NCBI RefSeq assembly: GCF_000485595.1
Contig: NW_014577180.1
Coordinates: 549,322 to 569,718 of the forward strand
Length of the DNA stretch: 20,397 bases
Direction: 5' to 3'
Source: Priapulus caudatus
Taxonomy: Eukaryota > Priapulida > Priapulimorpha > Priapulimorphida > Priapulidae
Shown here: positions 1 through 10,394 of the stretch, piece by piece
Numbering within the stretch: the first letter of the stretch is position 1
Layout of the letters: each line of letters begins with the position of its first letter
Program-made: the position numbers and the translations under genes
The notes under the pieces: generated by a model
What the model was told of the DNA's origin: nothing
Databases searched by the model: none
What the model saw: only the letters and a program-made list of their open reading frames with translations

Positions 1-769
1 GCGCATTTACGAGCAAGGGTCGCGTGCGCCCCGGTAAGATGACGGACTGCCTGTGCATGCTGTAACTACAGCACGGTATACTACACTTAGTAACTGCTAT
101 TTCAATACGTTCATCCACTGTAACAATAGAAGTGGATACTGACTTTACGCTATATATAGGTCCAAGCGCTATTGGAACTGTGGAGAGAGCGGACTCAAAC
201 GGTCGTATCTATACAGCCACGATCCGTATCAGTGAATATCTCGGAAATCAATGTTGGGTTTCCAAGTTTAGGATTCACTAAGACACTGTGTCATTGGTCT
301 GTACCAGGTTCACGAACTGGCTACCCAAAGATTGATCTGCTTTTCTTGAGTAGGTATGTTTTTCCTTTTGAAATCTAATTGCATCCACTTAATAATAGAA
401 CCAATCCAATTACGTGTAAATGTTCGCGTGCTTCAAACGCCCAAGACATTTTGACTGAATTAGGTAGATGGGTAGGTCCGGGCAAAACAATCAACCATAT
501 AGACTGTACTGAAGGGTAGAATAAACCCAATTTAGAAATATGGCAGCGAAGGTTGTGAGCCACAAATTTACAACCATACCATCTACCTCGTTTAGCTTCC
601 GCGTAGGGTATCAAACTTATGTTTACTCTATAACATAAATCAAGGAATTATAAAAGAAATGTATGCCGCATCACCGACAAGTAAATGCTGAAGCTTAGCT
701 AACCTCCGTTAGCAAAATATTCCGCATGAAAACGTTAATATTACTATTTTGCTGCTGTAACATCACTTT
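1..769. other. Non-coding, no gene seen
   Basis: Moderately AT-rich sequence. The only open frames are short and lack domain-like composition, codon bias or credible splice sites. No RNA gene or repeat could be recognised here. Confidence 0.5.
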
Positions 770-850
770 CGTCGTCGTAACTGCCGTCGTCATCGTCATC
801 GTCATCGTGAATATCATCATCCCTGTGGCCGCAATTATCGTCGTCGCCGT
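770..850. repeat. Imperfect GTC/ATC trinucleotide repeat
   Basis: Runs of gtcgtc, catcgtcatcgtcatcgt and atcatcatc, interrupted. The valine/isoleucine-rich short frame across it is a by-product of the repeat and is not a gene. Confidence 0.75.
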
Positions 851-1299
851 CAACATTGCGACCTCGTGCGTTAGTTTTGCTGTGAAGGTTCACTGCGTTG
901 AATTTGTTTTATGTTCTGCGTTTGTGTAATTGATCACAACAAGTAGCGATACCTGCTTCAGGCCGGGGACCCTACTCTTCCCTACTACCTCGATTGTTAA
1001 TAATTGCGAAGTCAAACGTCTCTAAATAATTTCGAAGTGAGCCGGCCGAACTTTAAAAGTCTATGCGGTTTAGTCTATATATCTAAAGGGACGACAAATG
1101 CGGATAAAACAGATTTTAAATTATGATTGTCAAGTATTTATACTTCATATCGTCGCATCAATTCGTAGGCTATTTGAGAACTGTAGGACTATCTCCAGTT
1201 TCTATTTGGTCGCTGCCTAATCACGCACTGTGGGTGAGGCTCCTCTTTCCAAATGAGCAGTGCATGACAGATGTCATCACGCAAGTAATTACACAAATA

Positions 1300-1605
1300 T
1301 AGGCACTCGCATTCACGGAAGCATGTACTCGTACATGAGGGCTCACGCTATAACACAGGGGCGGACACTAATACGCTCGCTCACACATTCAAAACTACGC
1401 AAGCACTAACACTCACTCAAGCAGTCACACCATCAGACAAGCACTAAGTACATTTATATGAGCACTAACACTCACACATGCACTAACCCGCACGCAGGCG
1501 CTAACACTCATGCAGCTATTACCACACTCGCGCATACGCACACACATATACGCAAACACACACGCACGCACGTACACGCACAGACATGCACGTGTACACA
1601 CAAAC
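1300..1605. repeat. Degenerate CA-rich repeat (cactaacactcacac-like)
   Basis: Diverged copies of a roughly 15-18 bp unit such as 'gcactaacactcac' recur (about 1403, 1460, 1482, 1498), grading into alternating CA/CG/TA sequence from about 1530 to 1605. Threonine/histidine-rich and cysteine/valine-rich frames on the two strands are artefacts of the repeat. Confidence 0.7.
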
Positions 1606-2897
1606 CCAGAGCATGCAGTAGCCACCTGTATAATTTGTAATGTGGCCATTAGGCATGTGTAATTGCTTTTCACTGCAATCTAATCGTTTTCTAAACAATG
1701 TGAATTGTCAATAGAACTATATTTTACTGCGAGGACTTTTTAAGAGCAAACCTCTCTCATAAATCAGCAGTAACGTCTATTCATTTTAGATAAAATCATA
1801 CAACAAATTTAAGCTGGGAAAATCTTGCGGTTCTGTTCTTACAGATGTTCCAGATAGTTGGCAAAGCTGCACATGAAGATTTTGTGATGTCTTGTAGCAG
1901 AAAATTCGATACATGAATTTACATTATATATTTGTGGATAGTCTACACGAGCTCTAGCTAGCACGTAAAAAAATAAATGAATGAATGAATGAAGGAATAG
2001 AAGTACGTTTACAGAGGATCCACCGGATTGGCTTAATCAATGCGCGAAGGCCCAGAAAAACAGCTACTGTGATCTTCCGAGTGATATATGGTCAATAAAC
2101 CAGTATACCTCAAATTCGCTGAGGTCATTGCAAGTGTGATCGAACACTCGTACTCGTACCCAAATGCAAATGCAAATTCTTAACGAATCATCAAATATCG
2201 AGCCATATACTGCATCATGCAACAACATCAAAGCGTCGCAGTCGTTGCATGTCGATATTTGAATGAGAGTTGCCGTGTGCTTTGATTCGTGCTCCCACCG
2301 TCGGCACATCGCGACAATCAGTAGTCAAAATTAAATAATATCGCGATCCCCTTCACCGATGATAACCATCCCGCTGTCGTTATGATCGCATCTACGAAGA
2401 CGGATTCGAGTTCAGGGCAGATGCCAACAAAGATAGTTGAGATGGTGCATAGGCCTGAGGACTGACGGTCTGTTGGAAAACATGATTAGAGGAGAACTCG
2501 TCTGAGCAAGGCCGTTATCTGTGGGGTGGATCGCAGAGTAGCAATATAGCATAGCTACCAAGCGTGCGGTCGCTACCTAAGCTCCCGCTGTGCGCTGCGA
2601 GACTGGCGGGAGTACAGCATTCTCGCGAGATCCCGCGGTGACGGTGTCTTGTATTCCTCAGAATTAATAAATTCCTCCATATGAGCCTGGTGATTATTTC
2701 TAGTATCAGCTAGTTTGTTTGCGTTGAGCATGTGAGACTCGCTCGTGACGTAGGTAGCCATAAGACGTAGTGGGTGTGTAAATGCCAGTCACGCCTATTG
2801 CGCGAGAGCTGAACCGGCGTGACGCATCGTGGCAGGTCAAACCCCACCGGGTATCTCCACGAGGGGAAATCTCAGCCGACCGCTGTCCATCTTACAT
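1606..2897. other. Non-coding stretch, nothing firm
   Basis: AT-rich sequence with no recognisable gene apart from the AATG microsatellite listed separately. A 62-codon minus-strand frame at 2573-2761 has somewhat protein-like composition but no good start context or splice sites. It is discussed under findings. Confidence 0.45.
1972..1994. repeat. (AATG)n microsatellite
   Basis: About five aatg units following an A-run, ending in 'gaagg'. Confidence 0.8.
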
Positions 2898-3058
2898 TGT
2901 GTATGTGCGCGCGTGCGTGCGCATGTACGTACGTGCGTGCGCGTACGTGTGAGTCAGTGTGTCTGTGGGCGCGCGCGCGTGTGTGACGTGGGTGTGCGTG
3001 CATGGGCGCACGCAAGAAAGTGCGTTGGCACGTGCCTGTACGTTCATATATGTGTAGC
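2898..3058. repeat. Alternating purine-pyrimidine GT/GC tract
   Basis: Long alternating tgtatgtgcgcgcgtgcg-type sequence with an uninterrupted gcgcgcgcgcgtgtgtg core near 2969-2984. Sequence of this kind is classically prone to form Z-DNA. Cys/Val/Arg-rich frames on both strands reflect the repeat. Confidence 0.75.
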
Positions 3059-4054
3059 GAACACTTGATTATTCGCGGATGTCTCACACACCTGATACGT
3101 CGTACTGACAACTGTCTCGCATCACTGCCCGCAATGATGGATTCTCTCTAGTTGTGCGACATTGAGAGTTGCGGATAGCTCGGCACTACCCTCGCCCCGT
3201 TTAACAGATGAAGCTAAAACAGTTATTTGTTATTCCGATATCACTCTAAACTTACGATTACTCAGCAATCGCCCATTTTCGCTCAGAATGATGAAGGGAA
3301 CTAAATCAATGATAAATGTTCCACGACTTGCAATAGTATCAAGGCTAGATCTTTTTGTGTGAATGCATGACTTCCTTCTCAGCATGAGCTAGTTATCGAT
3401 GTCATTATGGTATACGTGTTACCGCCAACGCCATCTATTGCTAGGGGATTGATACAAAAAATATTTACGTTACGCCCAGGTATATGTGAACACTATCACG
3501 AATGTTCACAGACAATAAACCACTAATTTCGTTTATGCGCATACGTCACTTAAAAAATTACCCGTTGTTTTTTAGTAAAACTAATTGATAGCTAGAGGTT
3601 AAAGCCATTAAAATCCAGCATACTCTTTGTTTCCAGCAAGTTCTCTGTTAGTGTATTATTACAATTATCAATATTTCGGACATAATGAACGTCAAACTAG
3701 CAATATTTGATAATTGAATGAAATTTATATACTTTCTAAACATGGTGCCTCAAATGTTGTTAAACCACGCTTGTAATAGCATTGTGTTTTGGTACTTGAC
3801 GCGAACTATAAAGTGTCGGATTTGAGAGGTTCAACTGTAACTAAATTAAAGAGAGTGGCTTCATATCCTGCGTTCAATATGCTCAGAAGGAAAATACGAT
3901 AAATTTCCGATGATTCGATAAGCGCATATGTGCATTTTATTATGTGCAATTCGTTAATTTTCCGCTGCGACGTTTCACGCCCATAGTTATCGCGGAGAGT
4001 GCCTCTCGTAATCATAATAAACCTAACAGATAGTTTCCTTTTTGCCGTTTATAG
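3059..4054 (+). other. AT-rich stretch ending as the intron before the receptor exon
   Basis: No gene seen. The 3' end is inferred to be the end of an intron because a branch-point-like cctaac, a pyrimidine tract and an AG run directly into GC-rich coding sequence. The matching donor and upstream exon could not be located in the window. Confidence 0.5.
4021..4054 (+). other. Splice acceptor of the receptor exon
   Basis: A cctaac branch-like motif (4022-4027) is followed by the pyrimidine-rich stretch tttcctttttgccgttt and atag ending at 4054, a normal branch-to-AG spacing of about 28 nt. Base composition switches from AT-rich to GC-rich with C/G-ending codons right after the AG, and no in-frame ATG precedes the sequence within the open frame. 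The intron would be phase 1. Confidence 0.65.
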
Positions 4055-5289
4055 GCACCATCGAAGACTACAGCGGACGAGAGGACACAGGCGGCAACAT
4101 AGCGACGACCTCCTCCATCCCTTCCAGCCCGGCCACGCCGGCAGAGGTCGTAAGCATGGACAGCACGACCCACGCAGCTAACGCGACGAATGTCAGCGCT
4201 ATCGAGCACGTGCCCTATCACATGCGGCCCGAGACGTACATAGTCCCCGTCGTGTTTGGCTTTATCTTCCTGCTGGGCATTATCGGCAACGGCACGCTCA
4301 TCTTTATCGTGCTAAAGAACAAATGTATGCGCAACGTCCCCAACATCTACATCGTCAGTCTATCTCTCGGAGACTTCCTGCTCATCCTGATATCGGTGCC
4401 ATTCACGAGCACCATATACACGGTGCGTAACTGGCCGTTTGGCGAGGTCGTCTGCAAGCTGAATGAATTCCTGCAGGACATGTCCGTCGGCGTGTCCGTA
4501 TTCACGCTGACGGCGCTCAGCGCCGACCGCTACACGGCCATCGTCGATCCTATGAAGAAGCACATGGGAAACCCGACCCGACGTACCGTGATGACGTCAT
4601 TTGCCATCTGGATCGTGGCGATCTGTCTCGGCGTGCCGGACGCCGCGATCTCGTACGTTCTCTTCACGGGCCTGCATCCAGACGACGCAAACGGCGTCAA
4701 CGTCTGCTACCCGTACCCGCTCGACTGGCAGACGTGGTACCCGAAGCTGCACACGTTCTGGAAGTTTCTCATCTATTTCCTCATCCCAATGGTGATCATC
4801 TCCACCTACTACAGTCTGATGGCGAAGAATCTGATGCTGAGCACGCAGAACATGCCCGGGGAGAAGGCGGAGAAGGGCTCGGGAGCCCAGCACGCAGCGA
4901 AACAGATGGAAGCGCGCAAGAAGGTCGCCAAGATGGTTCTTATGTTCGTGGTCTTATTCGTTATCTGCTGGGCCCCGCGCCATCTCTTCAACATGTGGTT
5001 CCACTTCAGTCCCTGGTCTCGCGAGCAGTTCAACAGCGGCTGGCAAGCGTTCCGCATCATCGGCTTCTGTATGTCCTTCATCAACTCGTGCCTCAATCCG
5101 GTGGCACTCTACTGCCTCAGTAAGCAGTTCCGCAAGTACTACAACCGATATCTGTTCTGCTGGTGCCGCCGATCGCCTGACCTGCAGACGACGGAACCGA
5201 ACTCCGCTATGTATAACTTCACGAGCACAGTTCGACGTGGCAGCGCCAACTCATACACGATGGTGACGTCACAGACTGCCGCCGTGTAG
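4055..5289 (+). CDS. CCHamide/bombesin-type neuropeptide GPCR, terminal exon
   Basis: Class A, Gq-type peptide receptor at the plasma membrane, most like arthropod CCHamide receptors and vertebrate bombesin-family receptors. Numbering from the first in-frame Met (4156; good context aagcATGg) gives 377 residues. The N-terminus has two N-glycosylation sites (NAT, NVS) and then the family motif RPETYIVP. TM1 has GIIGNGTL (about 42-49), TM2 SLSLGDFLL, TM3 begins near Cys100 and ends in ADRY (123-126), ECL2 carries Cys184, TM5 YFLIP, TM6 FVICWAP and TM7 NSCLNPVALY. Helix 8 is followed by LFCWC, likely palmitoylated. All seven helices lie in one exon. The open frame continues upstream of Met to 4055, where a splice acceptor is visible and the sequence includes an acidic tyrosine (EDYSG) of sulfation type, so an upstream exon probably supplies the true start. 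If there is none, the CDS is 4156-5289. The ligand is inferred from the family only. Confidence 0.9.
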
Positions 5290-5727
5290 ATGGCGCCACT
5301 AGCTCCTACACGATGGTAGACCGCGGTCATGTAGACAGAGCCAATGACGATCCCAGTATATGTGTAGCTACTACTAGTCATCCTGTTACCATGAAAACGT
5401 TCCAATTTTAGGTGTCGAAAGAGAGCGAGAGTACTAGAAGCAACTGCGGCCAAGGCCGAATGACGGGGCGTTGTAAGAACGATTTTGATTATCATAACAA
5501 AGATTGTCTAATATAAAATTTACGAAAATTGTCCTGACAAGGGTTTAGAAAAAAATATTTGGATTATAGAAATAATCATCGTTTTGACAACGGCCGCCAG
5601 GTGCGCTGTGTTGCTTTTTATGTGACATTACTATACTCTGATCAGGCGCTACATTGCATACCGTGCATGTAAAAATCAATTGTGCTATCACGGCTGCTGC
5701 TATTTAGCCAGCGTTTATAATATAATA
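5290..5727 (+). other. Receptor 3' region / probable 3' UTR
   Basis: No gene. I find no AATAAA before the adjacent element. ATTAAA occurs at 5727-5732 on the element boundary, and the first AATAAA is at 5822-5827 inside the element's left terminal repeat. The first 50 bases partly duplicate the end of the coding region. Confidence 0.45.
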
Positions 5728-6215
5728 TTAAAGGCTCACAATGCGCATCCAAACGCTAATTTCTCCAGTACTAGACTAGCAAATACTTCGTGTCATGCAT
5801 AATCACACTACCTTATGACAAAATAAACTCTAGTTGCTCCCATTTCACTGCGCGTTTGCTTAAAACCCACAAGAAAGAGGTGAGAAAACTGGCATTTTGG
5901 CGCAAACGCCGACTGTTTTCCAAACCAAATAGTGGTGACGTGACGTCACATGTTTTTATCTTTGCTGCGCCCGTACCGCTGTACCGCAGCACCGCTGCAC
6001 GGTTGCTTGGGGATTGGGGAAACTGTCAACAACATCGGAGAATTTCAACAACATTGGAGGTATTTTCAAAATACCTTTTATAAGACAACGCGCAGTGAAA
6101 TGGGAGGAACTAGAGTTTATTTTGCCATAAGGTAGTATGATTATGCATGACACGAAGTATTTGCTAGTCTAGTACTGGAGAAATTAGCGTTTGGATGCGC
6201 ATTGTGAGCCTTTAA
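5728..6215. mobile_element. Foldback MITE with 123-bp TIRs and TTAA ends
   Basis: The sequence 5732-5854 is the inverted complement of 6089-6211 with only three mismatches by eye. Both ends start AGGCTCACAATGCGC and both are bordered by TTAA (5728-5731 and 6212-6215). A TTAA target duplication is typical of piggyBac-type transposition, although TTAA is itself palindromic and could belong to the TIR. The 234-bp core has no transposase frame, so the element is non-autonomous. The core contains two 'caacaacat(c/t)ggag' repeats (about 6028-6060) and a TGACGTCA octamer (5941-5948). Low TIR divergence suggests fairly recent activity. Confidence 0.85.
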
Positions 6216-6969
6216 GCACATAAAACAAGCTCACACAAACCGTACATTAATCCGTACCATATACGCCAAGTGTCGCCATCTCGCGCCGCATCGAATCAAT
6301 ATTTCCTGGTTGTCACTTCGCATCGCACGATTGCGGCTTGGTTCCAGCGCTCTGCCTTTCCCGCCGAAGGCGGTCGCAGCATTTCACTGCTTTCGCACCA
6401 TCGTGTCGCCATTACAGCTATGAGATTTATAGACGACAGGCAGTTTGGAACTGGTGCTCTCTGCGCGACACGGCGTTTCATCGATTAGCGTGCTTTGAAC
6501 GCACGAACGACACGATGGTTTTTCAGGCAGCTAATCCAGTGTCGGTAGAAACAATCGTGCGGGTGAAGGAGGTGGGTTGAACGATGGCTGCTCAGCGGCT
6601 GCATGGCCTCCGGCTGTGATTAGTACGCCGTCATGCCACTGACTCCTGCGCCCTTACGACTGGCAGTCGACACGTTGTCAACACTCGATCTCGTTGCTGC
6701 TGCTACATTTCATGTGGCGCGAGCATGGGCAGGTTTTTGCCAGAGTATAGTATACGTCAGTCTTACGCTGTATTTATTTGCCACTAAATCAGTGCATTAT
6801 GCAGTCGTAAATGGCCAGGCGCAATGTTCAAGTCATGGGCTGCATCGCGAAACAATAATAATCGCACATACACACATAAATTACATATTACGCAACAGCT
6901 AACGATATAGGCAACCATTAAAGATTTTGGTACAATGAAAAGTATGCTTCATGCATGAAATACAGAGCA
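6216..6969. other. Non-coding spacer between the two foldback elements
   Basis: Mixed-composition sequence with several 60-90 codon frames on both strands. None shows a domain, a signal peptide or consistent codon bias, and they overlap each other. No gene or RNA is supported. Confidence 0.45.
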
Positions 6970-7508
6970 TGAACAATAACTTGCAGCGAACAACCTTAAC
7001 CACAATGCAAAAAGTCAAGTGTAACTGCGGGATTCTTAAACCCGGCGCACACGTGAGTAATTTTACTCAAGTAAAATGATGCATGCGTCAAAATACTCAC
7101 GCGAAATATTTTCAGCGTCCGCCGCACACGTGAATAAAATTACTCAAGGTATAAGTGGTAATGTAGATCACGTGACTGTGCGCAGCCAATACTGGGTGCA
7201 GTCATCTATAAAATTATGTAAACGCATGCGCTGTGAGTACCAGTGTTGAGTAAATTTACGCAGCTAGCGTGCACACGTTGCGTATTTTGACGCATGAGTC
7301 AAAAATTATTAAACATGTTTGATATTGAGTTTCTTGATGCATGCGTCGGAAAACTCAATGTAAATCCGGCGCACACGTGAGTATTTTGATGCATGCATAA
7401 TTTTCTTTGAGTAAAATTACTCACGTGTGCGCCAGGTTTAAGAATCCCGCAGTTACACTTGAGTTTTTTGCATTGGGGTTAAGGTTGCTCGCTGCAAGTT
7501 ATTGTTCA
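6970..7508. mobile_element. Second foldback MITE with ~132-bp TIRs
   Basis: The sequence 6970-7101 is the inverted complement of 7376-7508 with scattered mismatches. Both arms read TGAACAATAACTTGCAGCGA and later contain CTGCGGGATTCTTAAACC and GCGCACACGTGAGTAATTTT. The 274-bp core repeats the same words (CGCACACGTGA, GATGCATGCGTC, TTTTGACGCATGAGTCAAAA), so the element can fold into nested hairpins. No transposase frame is present. A target-site duplication could not be assigned; the right flank repeats 'caagttattgt' once more just outside. It shows no sequence similarity to the 5728-6215 element. Confidence 0.8.
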
Positions 7509-7522
7509 AGTTATTGTGCAAG

Positions 7523-7541
7523 TATATATATATATATATAT
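7523..7541. repeat. (TA)n microsatellite
   Basis: About nine TA units just outside the right end of the second foldback element. Confidence 0.8.
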
Positions 7542-7799
7542 CCCCGACGCTATCTTTGCCGATAAAAGCACTGTCTCAATTTATCGTTAAGTGATTGAGC
7601 TGCTATTGATTCTAGAAATCAGGAATTCATATTCACCAAACATAGAAATGGCCAGTGGTGTCATTAACAAAACATGACTGGTTTAAAACCGCAGTAGAAT
7701 TTGTCAAACATTTCTAATGCTTTACAGGAGATTTCAGAGACAGTCCTCGATGACAAGGACTATAGCACGCGCGCGATCAATTTTGTATGGAAAGTGTTA

Positions 7800-7800
<1 letters not shown>

Positions 7801-7849
<49 letters not shown>

Positions 7850-7874
7850 TATCACCATCATCATCATCATCATC
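7801..7874. repeat. (ATC)n microsatellite
   Basis: About 24 near-perfect tca/atc triplets with one interruption (attatcacc, about 7848-7856). It produces poly-isoleucine in one frame, which is not a gene. Confidence 0.9.
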
Positions 7875-8648
7875 CTAGTTTTGATTATCCAGGCCTGAAT
7901 TAAATCTCTACCGAGGGTGTGGCCTGAGGTTTAATGTTCCAATATTACCAGCACACTGGTCCTCTCTGTGGCTCTTCACTCAGGGTTGCCAACGCTTGTG
8001 TGACGATGTCTGTACATGTGATGGTGAGGCGGGAACCACCACCCGACTGCGCACGCGTGAACTGTTTATACTTGCGTGTGAAACGCTTGTTGACGGTATG
8101 ACACGAATATAGATAACGCCACTGTAGCCTCACTCTTATAATAAATAAGCGCACCGCATATAGGAGTGATACATGAAAGTGAGTCTACATGGCGCGCTGA
8201 CGAGTGAGAGTCAAACGCGTTTTGAAGTTGAACTTGCTTTGAAAACAAATCAGGAACCGAACAGTTTTTCCTGGCTTGTCTTTTCATTAGGGTATCGCAG
8301 TAATGAGGTGACCTAGTAAGGTAGGCCGCCTATAGTACTGAATAATAAACAAAACGTTAATTATAATAATTAATAAATCAAACGTCGGCATGCGAAGCAA
8401 GTATAACTTGCCGCGAACGTAATCGCTTATTGGGAGAAACTAGATAGTTGTACAGTTTGGTACATGAATAGTGTTCCTCCATACATTAGAAATAGCTATC
8501 CAAGAAATACAATTGCCACCTCGCGCACAGGCTATTTGTTGTACTTTTAATAGATGGCAACTCTGTGTTGAAGGCGCCGTTTACATTTTTGTGAATGGTA
8601 TTGTCGCAAGTTACGCAGTCTTTAAGATAAAATAACGCATGTTCTGTG

Positions 8649-8711
8649 TTGTATGTGTGTGTGTACTCCATGTATATACATGTGCGCGCACATCGGTGCA
8701 TGTGTGTGTAT
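8649..8711. repeat. Short alternating purine-pyrimidine tract
   Basis: Sequence gttgtatgtgtgtgtgtac through tgtatatacatgtgcgcgcaca to gcatgtgtgtgtatgc, mostly alternating purine and pyrimidine with a small palindrome, tgtatataca. Confidence 0.6.
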
Positions 8712-9446
8712 GCTGATAGAACCTAATCAAACACTCACCGATTACGGCGTGCTATTTTCCTAATTAATAATAAATATAACCCCGTATATAGTAATATAAC
8801 AAATATAACTCAGCAAATTGTCATTGCTGGTATGGAGGAATTATCGAGTACTATAGACATTAACTATAGGTAATAATCTCTTAAACCTTCCAGCCCACAG
8901 TTCGTCAAAGAAGTTGCAATTATTTGGGACCCCCCTCACCTCGATACCCACCTTCCTTCTGCTCACATCTTAGTTCAGACAACATGAGAAGCACGTATTT
9001 CGGATACTGTGATATCACGGTGAGCTGTATTCCTATACAGACAAGCCGTGTTATTAGCAAATATTTCGAAACATTGGCATCGTCCCCCCCCCATGTCTTA
9101 TTTATCGCGATGTCAGTACCGTGGTAAAGCTATGCGGAGACCAGCCTTTTATAGGTAAACGGTAGCAATTGCATCGTTTTAGCTGTTAGGCGCAGTTCAA
9201 CCTCCCGTTTCGAATGTAATTTCCAGATGAAAATTGAAAGAAAATATGAAGTGCTGCTGTTGTTGTTCGAGAGAGAAGCCAGGTTTTGTATAGTAGATAT
9301 GGTGGCAAATTCTTTCAAGCCATCCTCATATTCAACCGAAGCCTTGTGTGTATAGCTCGGGTGAATGTCTCGATAGCGTTAAATGTGGTTACGGACATGC
9401 GAGTACTGATGTAATGCTATTTCATAGTTGAAGACGGCAAGTACTG

Positions 9447-9450
9447 GTGT

Positions 9451-9532
<82 letters not shown>
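9447..9532. repeat. (GT)n microsatellite running into the gap
   Basis: About 43 GT units with one 'ta' interruption near 9455, uninterrupted up to the N run. The array length is therefore a minimum. Confidence 0.9.
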
Positions 9533-9542
9533 NNNNNNNNNN
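9533..9542. other. Assembly gap (10 N)
   Basis: Exactly ten N. The left side is a GT microsatellite. The right side begins inside the E1 LTR element at a point equivalent to about 19680 in E2. The ~0.7 kb of internal sequence and the LTR seen left of that point in E2 are absent here, so the gap may hide at least ~1.1 kb. Confidence 0.9.
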
Positions 9543-9621
9543 AAAAAGATTTCCCACAAAAAAAACGGTTAGAAGCATATATCATGAAGAAAATACCGCG
9601 TTCATAAAACAACCATAAACC

Positions 9622-9740
9622 TACATACATACATACATACATACATACATACATACATACATACATACATACATACATACATACATACATACATACATAC
9701 ATACATACATACATACATACATACATACATACATACATAC
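9622..9740. repeat. (TACA)n microsatellite inside E1
   Basis: About 30 perfect taca units. The equivalent place in E2 (19759-19887) has an interrupted array, so the microsatellite is part of the element. It gives a MYVC/CMYV peptide repeat in minus-strand frames, which is not a gene. Confidence 0.9.
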
Positions 9741-9985
9741 AATGTCACATGTAAGCTTGTGAAACAACTGTGTCGGCGTTTCTTATTCAAAGTTTTATTC
9801 CGCTCCGCAAGTATATACGCATCGACATAACATAACATGCACCTTTTGAACCAAAACAGGTATGAGGGATAAAAAAACGTATGGTGCATGCTTGCATGGT
9901 GTATACAGGAAAAACCCTCGAGTATTAACGTTTATAACTAACGTTTTCACTTTAATTACGAAATAAATGCCGACACAAGATTGAT

Positions 9986-10290
9986 TCACATACCCATTTT
10001 AAGTATTTCCGTCTCGTTCATCTCTCGCGTTCTTGTTCCTTTCGTGTAACTGCATCCTTCTCTTCCTTCGTCGGAATCTATTCTTCCTTTCACGTCCTTC
10101 CCCTCTCCGCTGACAACCTTGCCGAAGCGGCGGCCGCAACGGTCCTCCTCCACGATTTCCAGCCGATCCTCGTCGCCATCGTCATCGTCGCTAGCCCAGT
10201 CTGGCTCCCCGTCATTCTTCCTCTACATCTTCCTTGATCCACCGTTCTCTCTCCCGCTTCTCGCTCTCGATCCGTCGTTCTTCCTTCTCC
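9986..10290 (-). pseudogene. Frame-broken acidic ORF of the LTR element
   Basis: On the minus strand a highly charged segment rich in Glu, Arg and Lys (10290 to 10214) is interrupted by a stop at 10212-10214. A second open stretch in another frame follows, starting near DWASDDDDGDED and running to a TGA at 9986-9988. E2 shows the same region with different single-base indels and a corresponding stop. The conserved acidic cluster and stop suggest a real coding region in the parent element, placed where a gag-like first ORF would sit, but no domain is recognisable. The breaks may be sequencing errors rather than decay. No repaired protein is given. Confidence 0.35.
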
Positions 10291-10375
10291 CATCTTCCTT
10301 GTGTATGGTCCGTAGATCGATATAGTAGTAGGTAGTACCTTACGTTGCCTCCGCAAAGGAATACCCAGATTTTGG

Positions 10376-10391
10376 ACTGTCACGGCAACCA
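10376..10391 (-). other. Primer-binding-like site of E1
   Basis: Three bases inside the inferred end of the LTR, the minus strand reads TGGTTGCCGTGACAGT. A TGG-initial sequence immediately internal to a 5' LTR is the hallmark of a tRNA 3'-end primer site. The matching tRNA was not identified. Confidence 0.45.
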
Positions 10392-10394
10392 AAA

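Larger units (their letters stand above)
7509..9446. other. Non-coding stretch with microsatellites
   Basis: Apart from the TA, ATC and alternating GT/AC tracts listed separately, nothing could be recognised. The short frames are ordinary chance frames. Confidence 0.45.

Noticed and set aside
1300-1605. CRISPR-like array
   Set aside because: Units are degenerate and of irregular spacing with no constant repeat/unique spacer pattern, and the sequence is animal DNA.
4042-4054. Receptor start at the TTG of 4042
   Set aside because: A TTG start is implausible in an animal gene, and these bases form the pyrimidine tract and AG of a splice acceptor.
4597-5123. Long frames overlapping the receptor on other frames and strands
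   Set aside because: Shadow frames of a GC-rich coding region; no family features, while the receptor frame has all its motifs.
9379-9889. Minus-strand frames with MYVC and His-Thr repeats
   Set aside because: They are translations of the TACA and GT microsatellites, and one spans the N gap.
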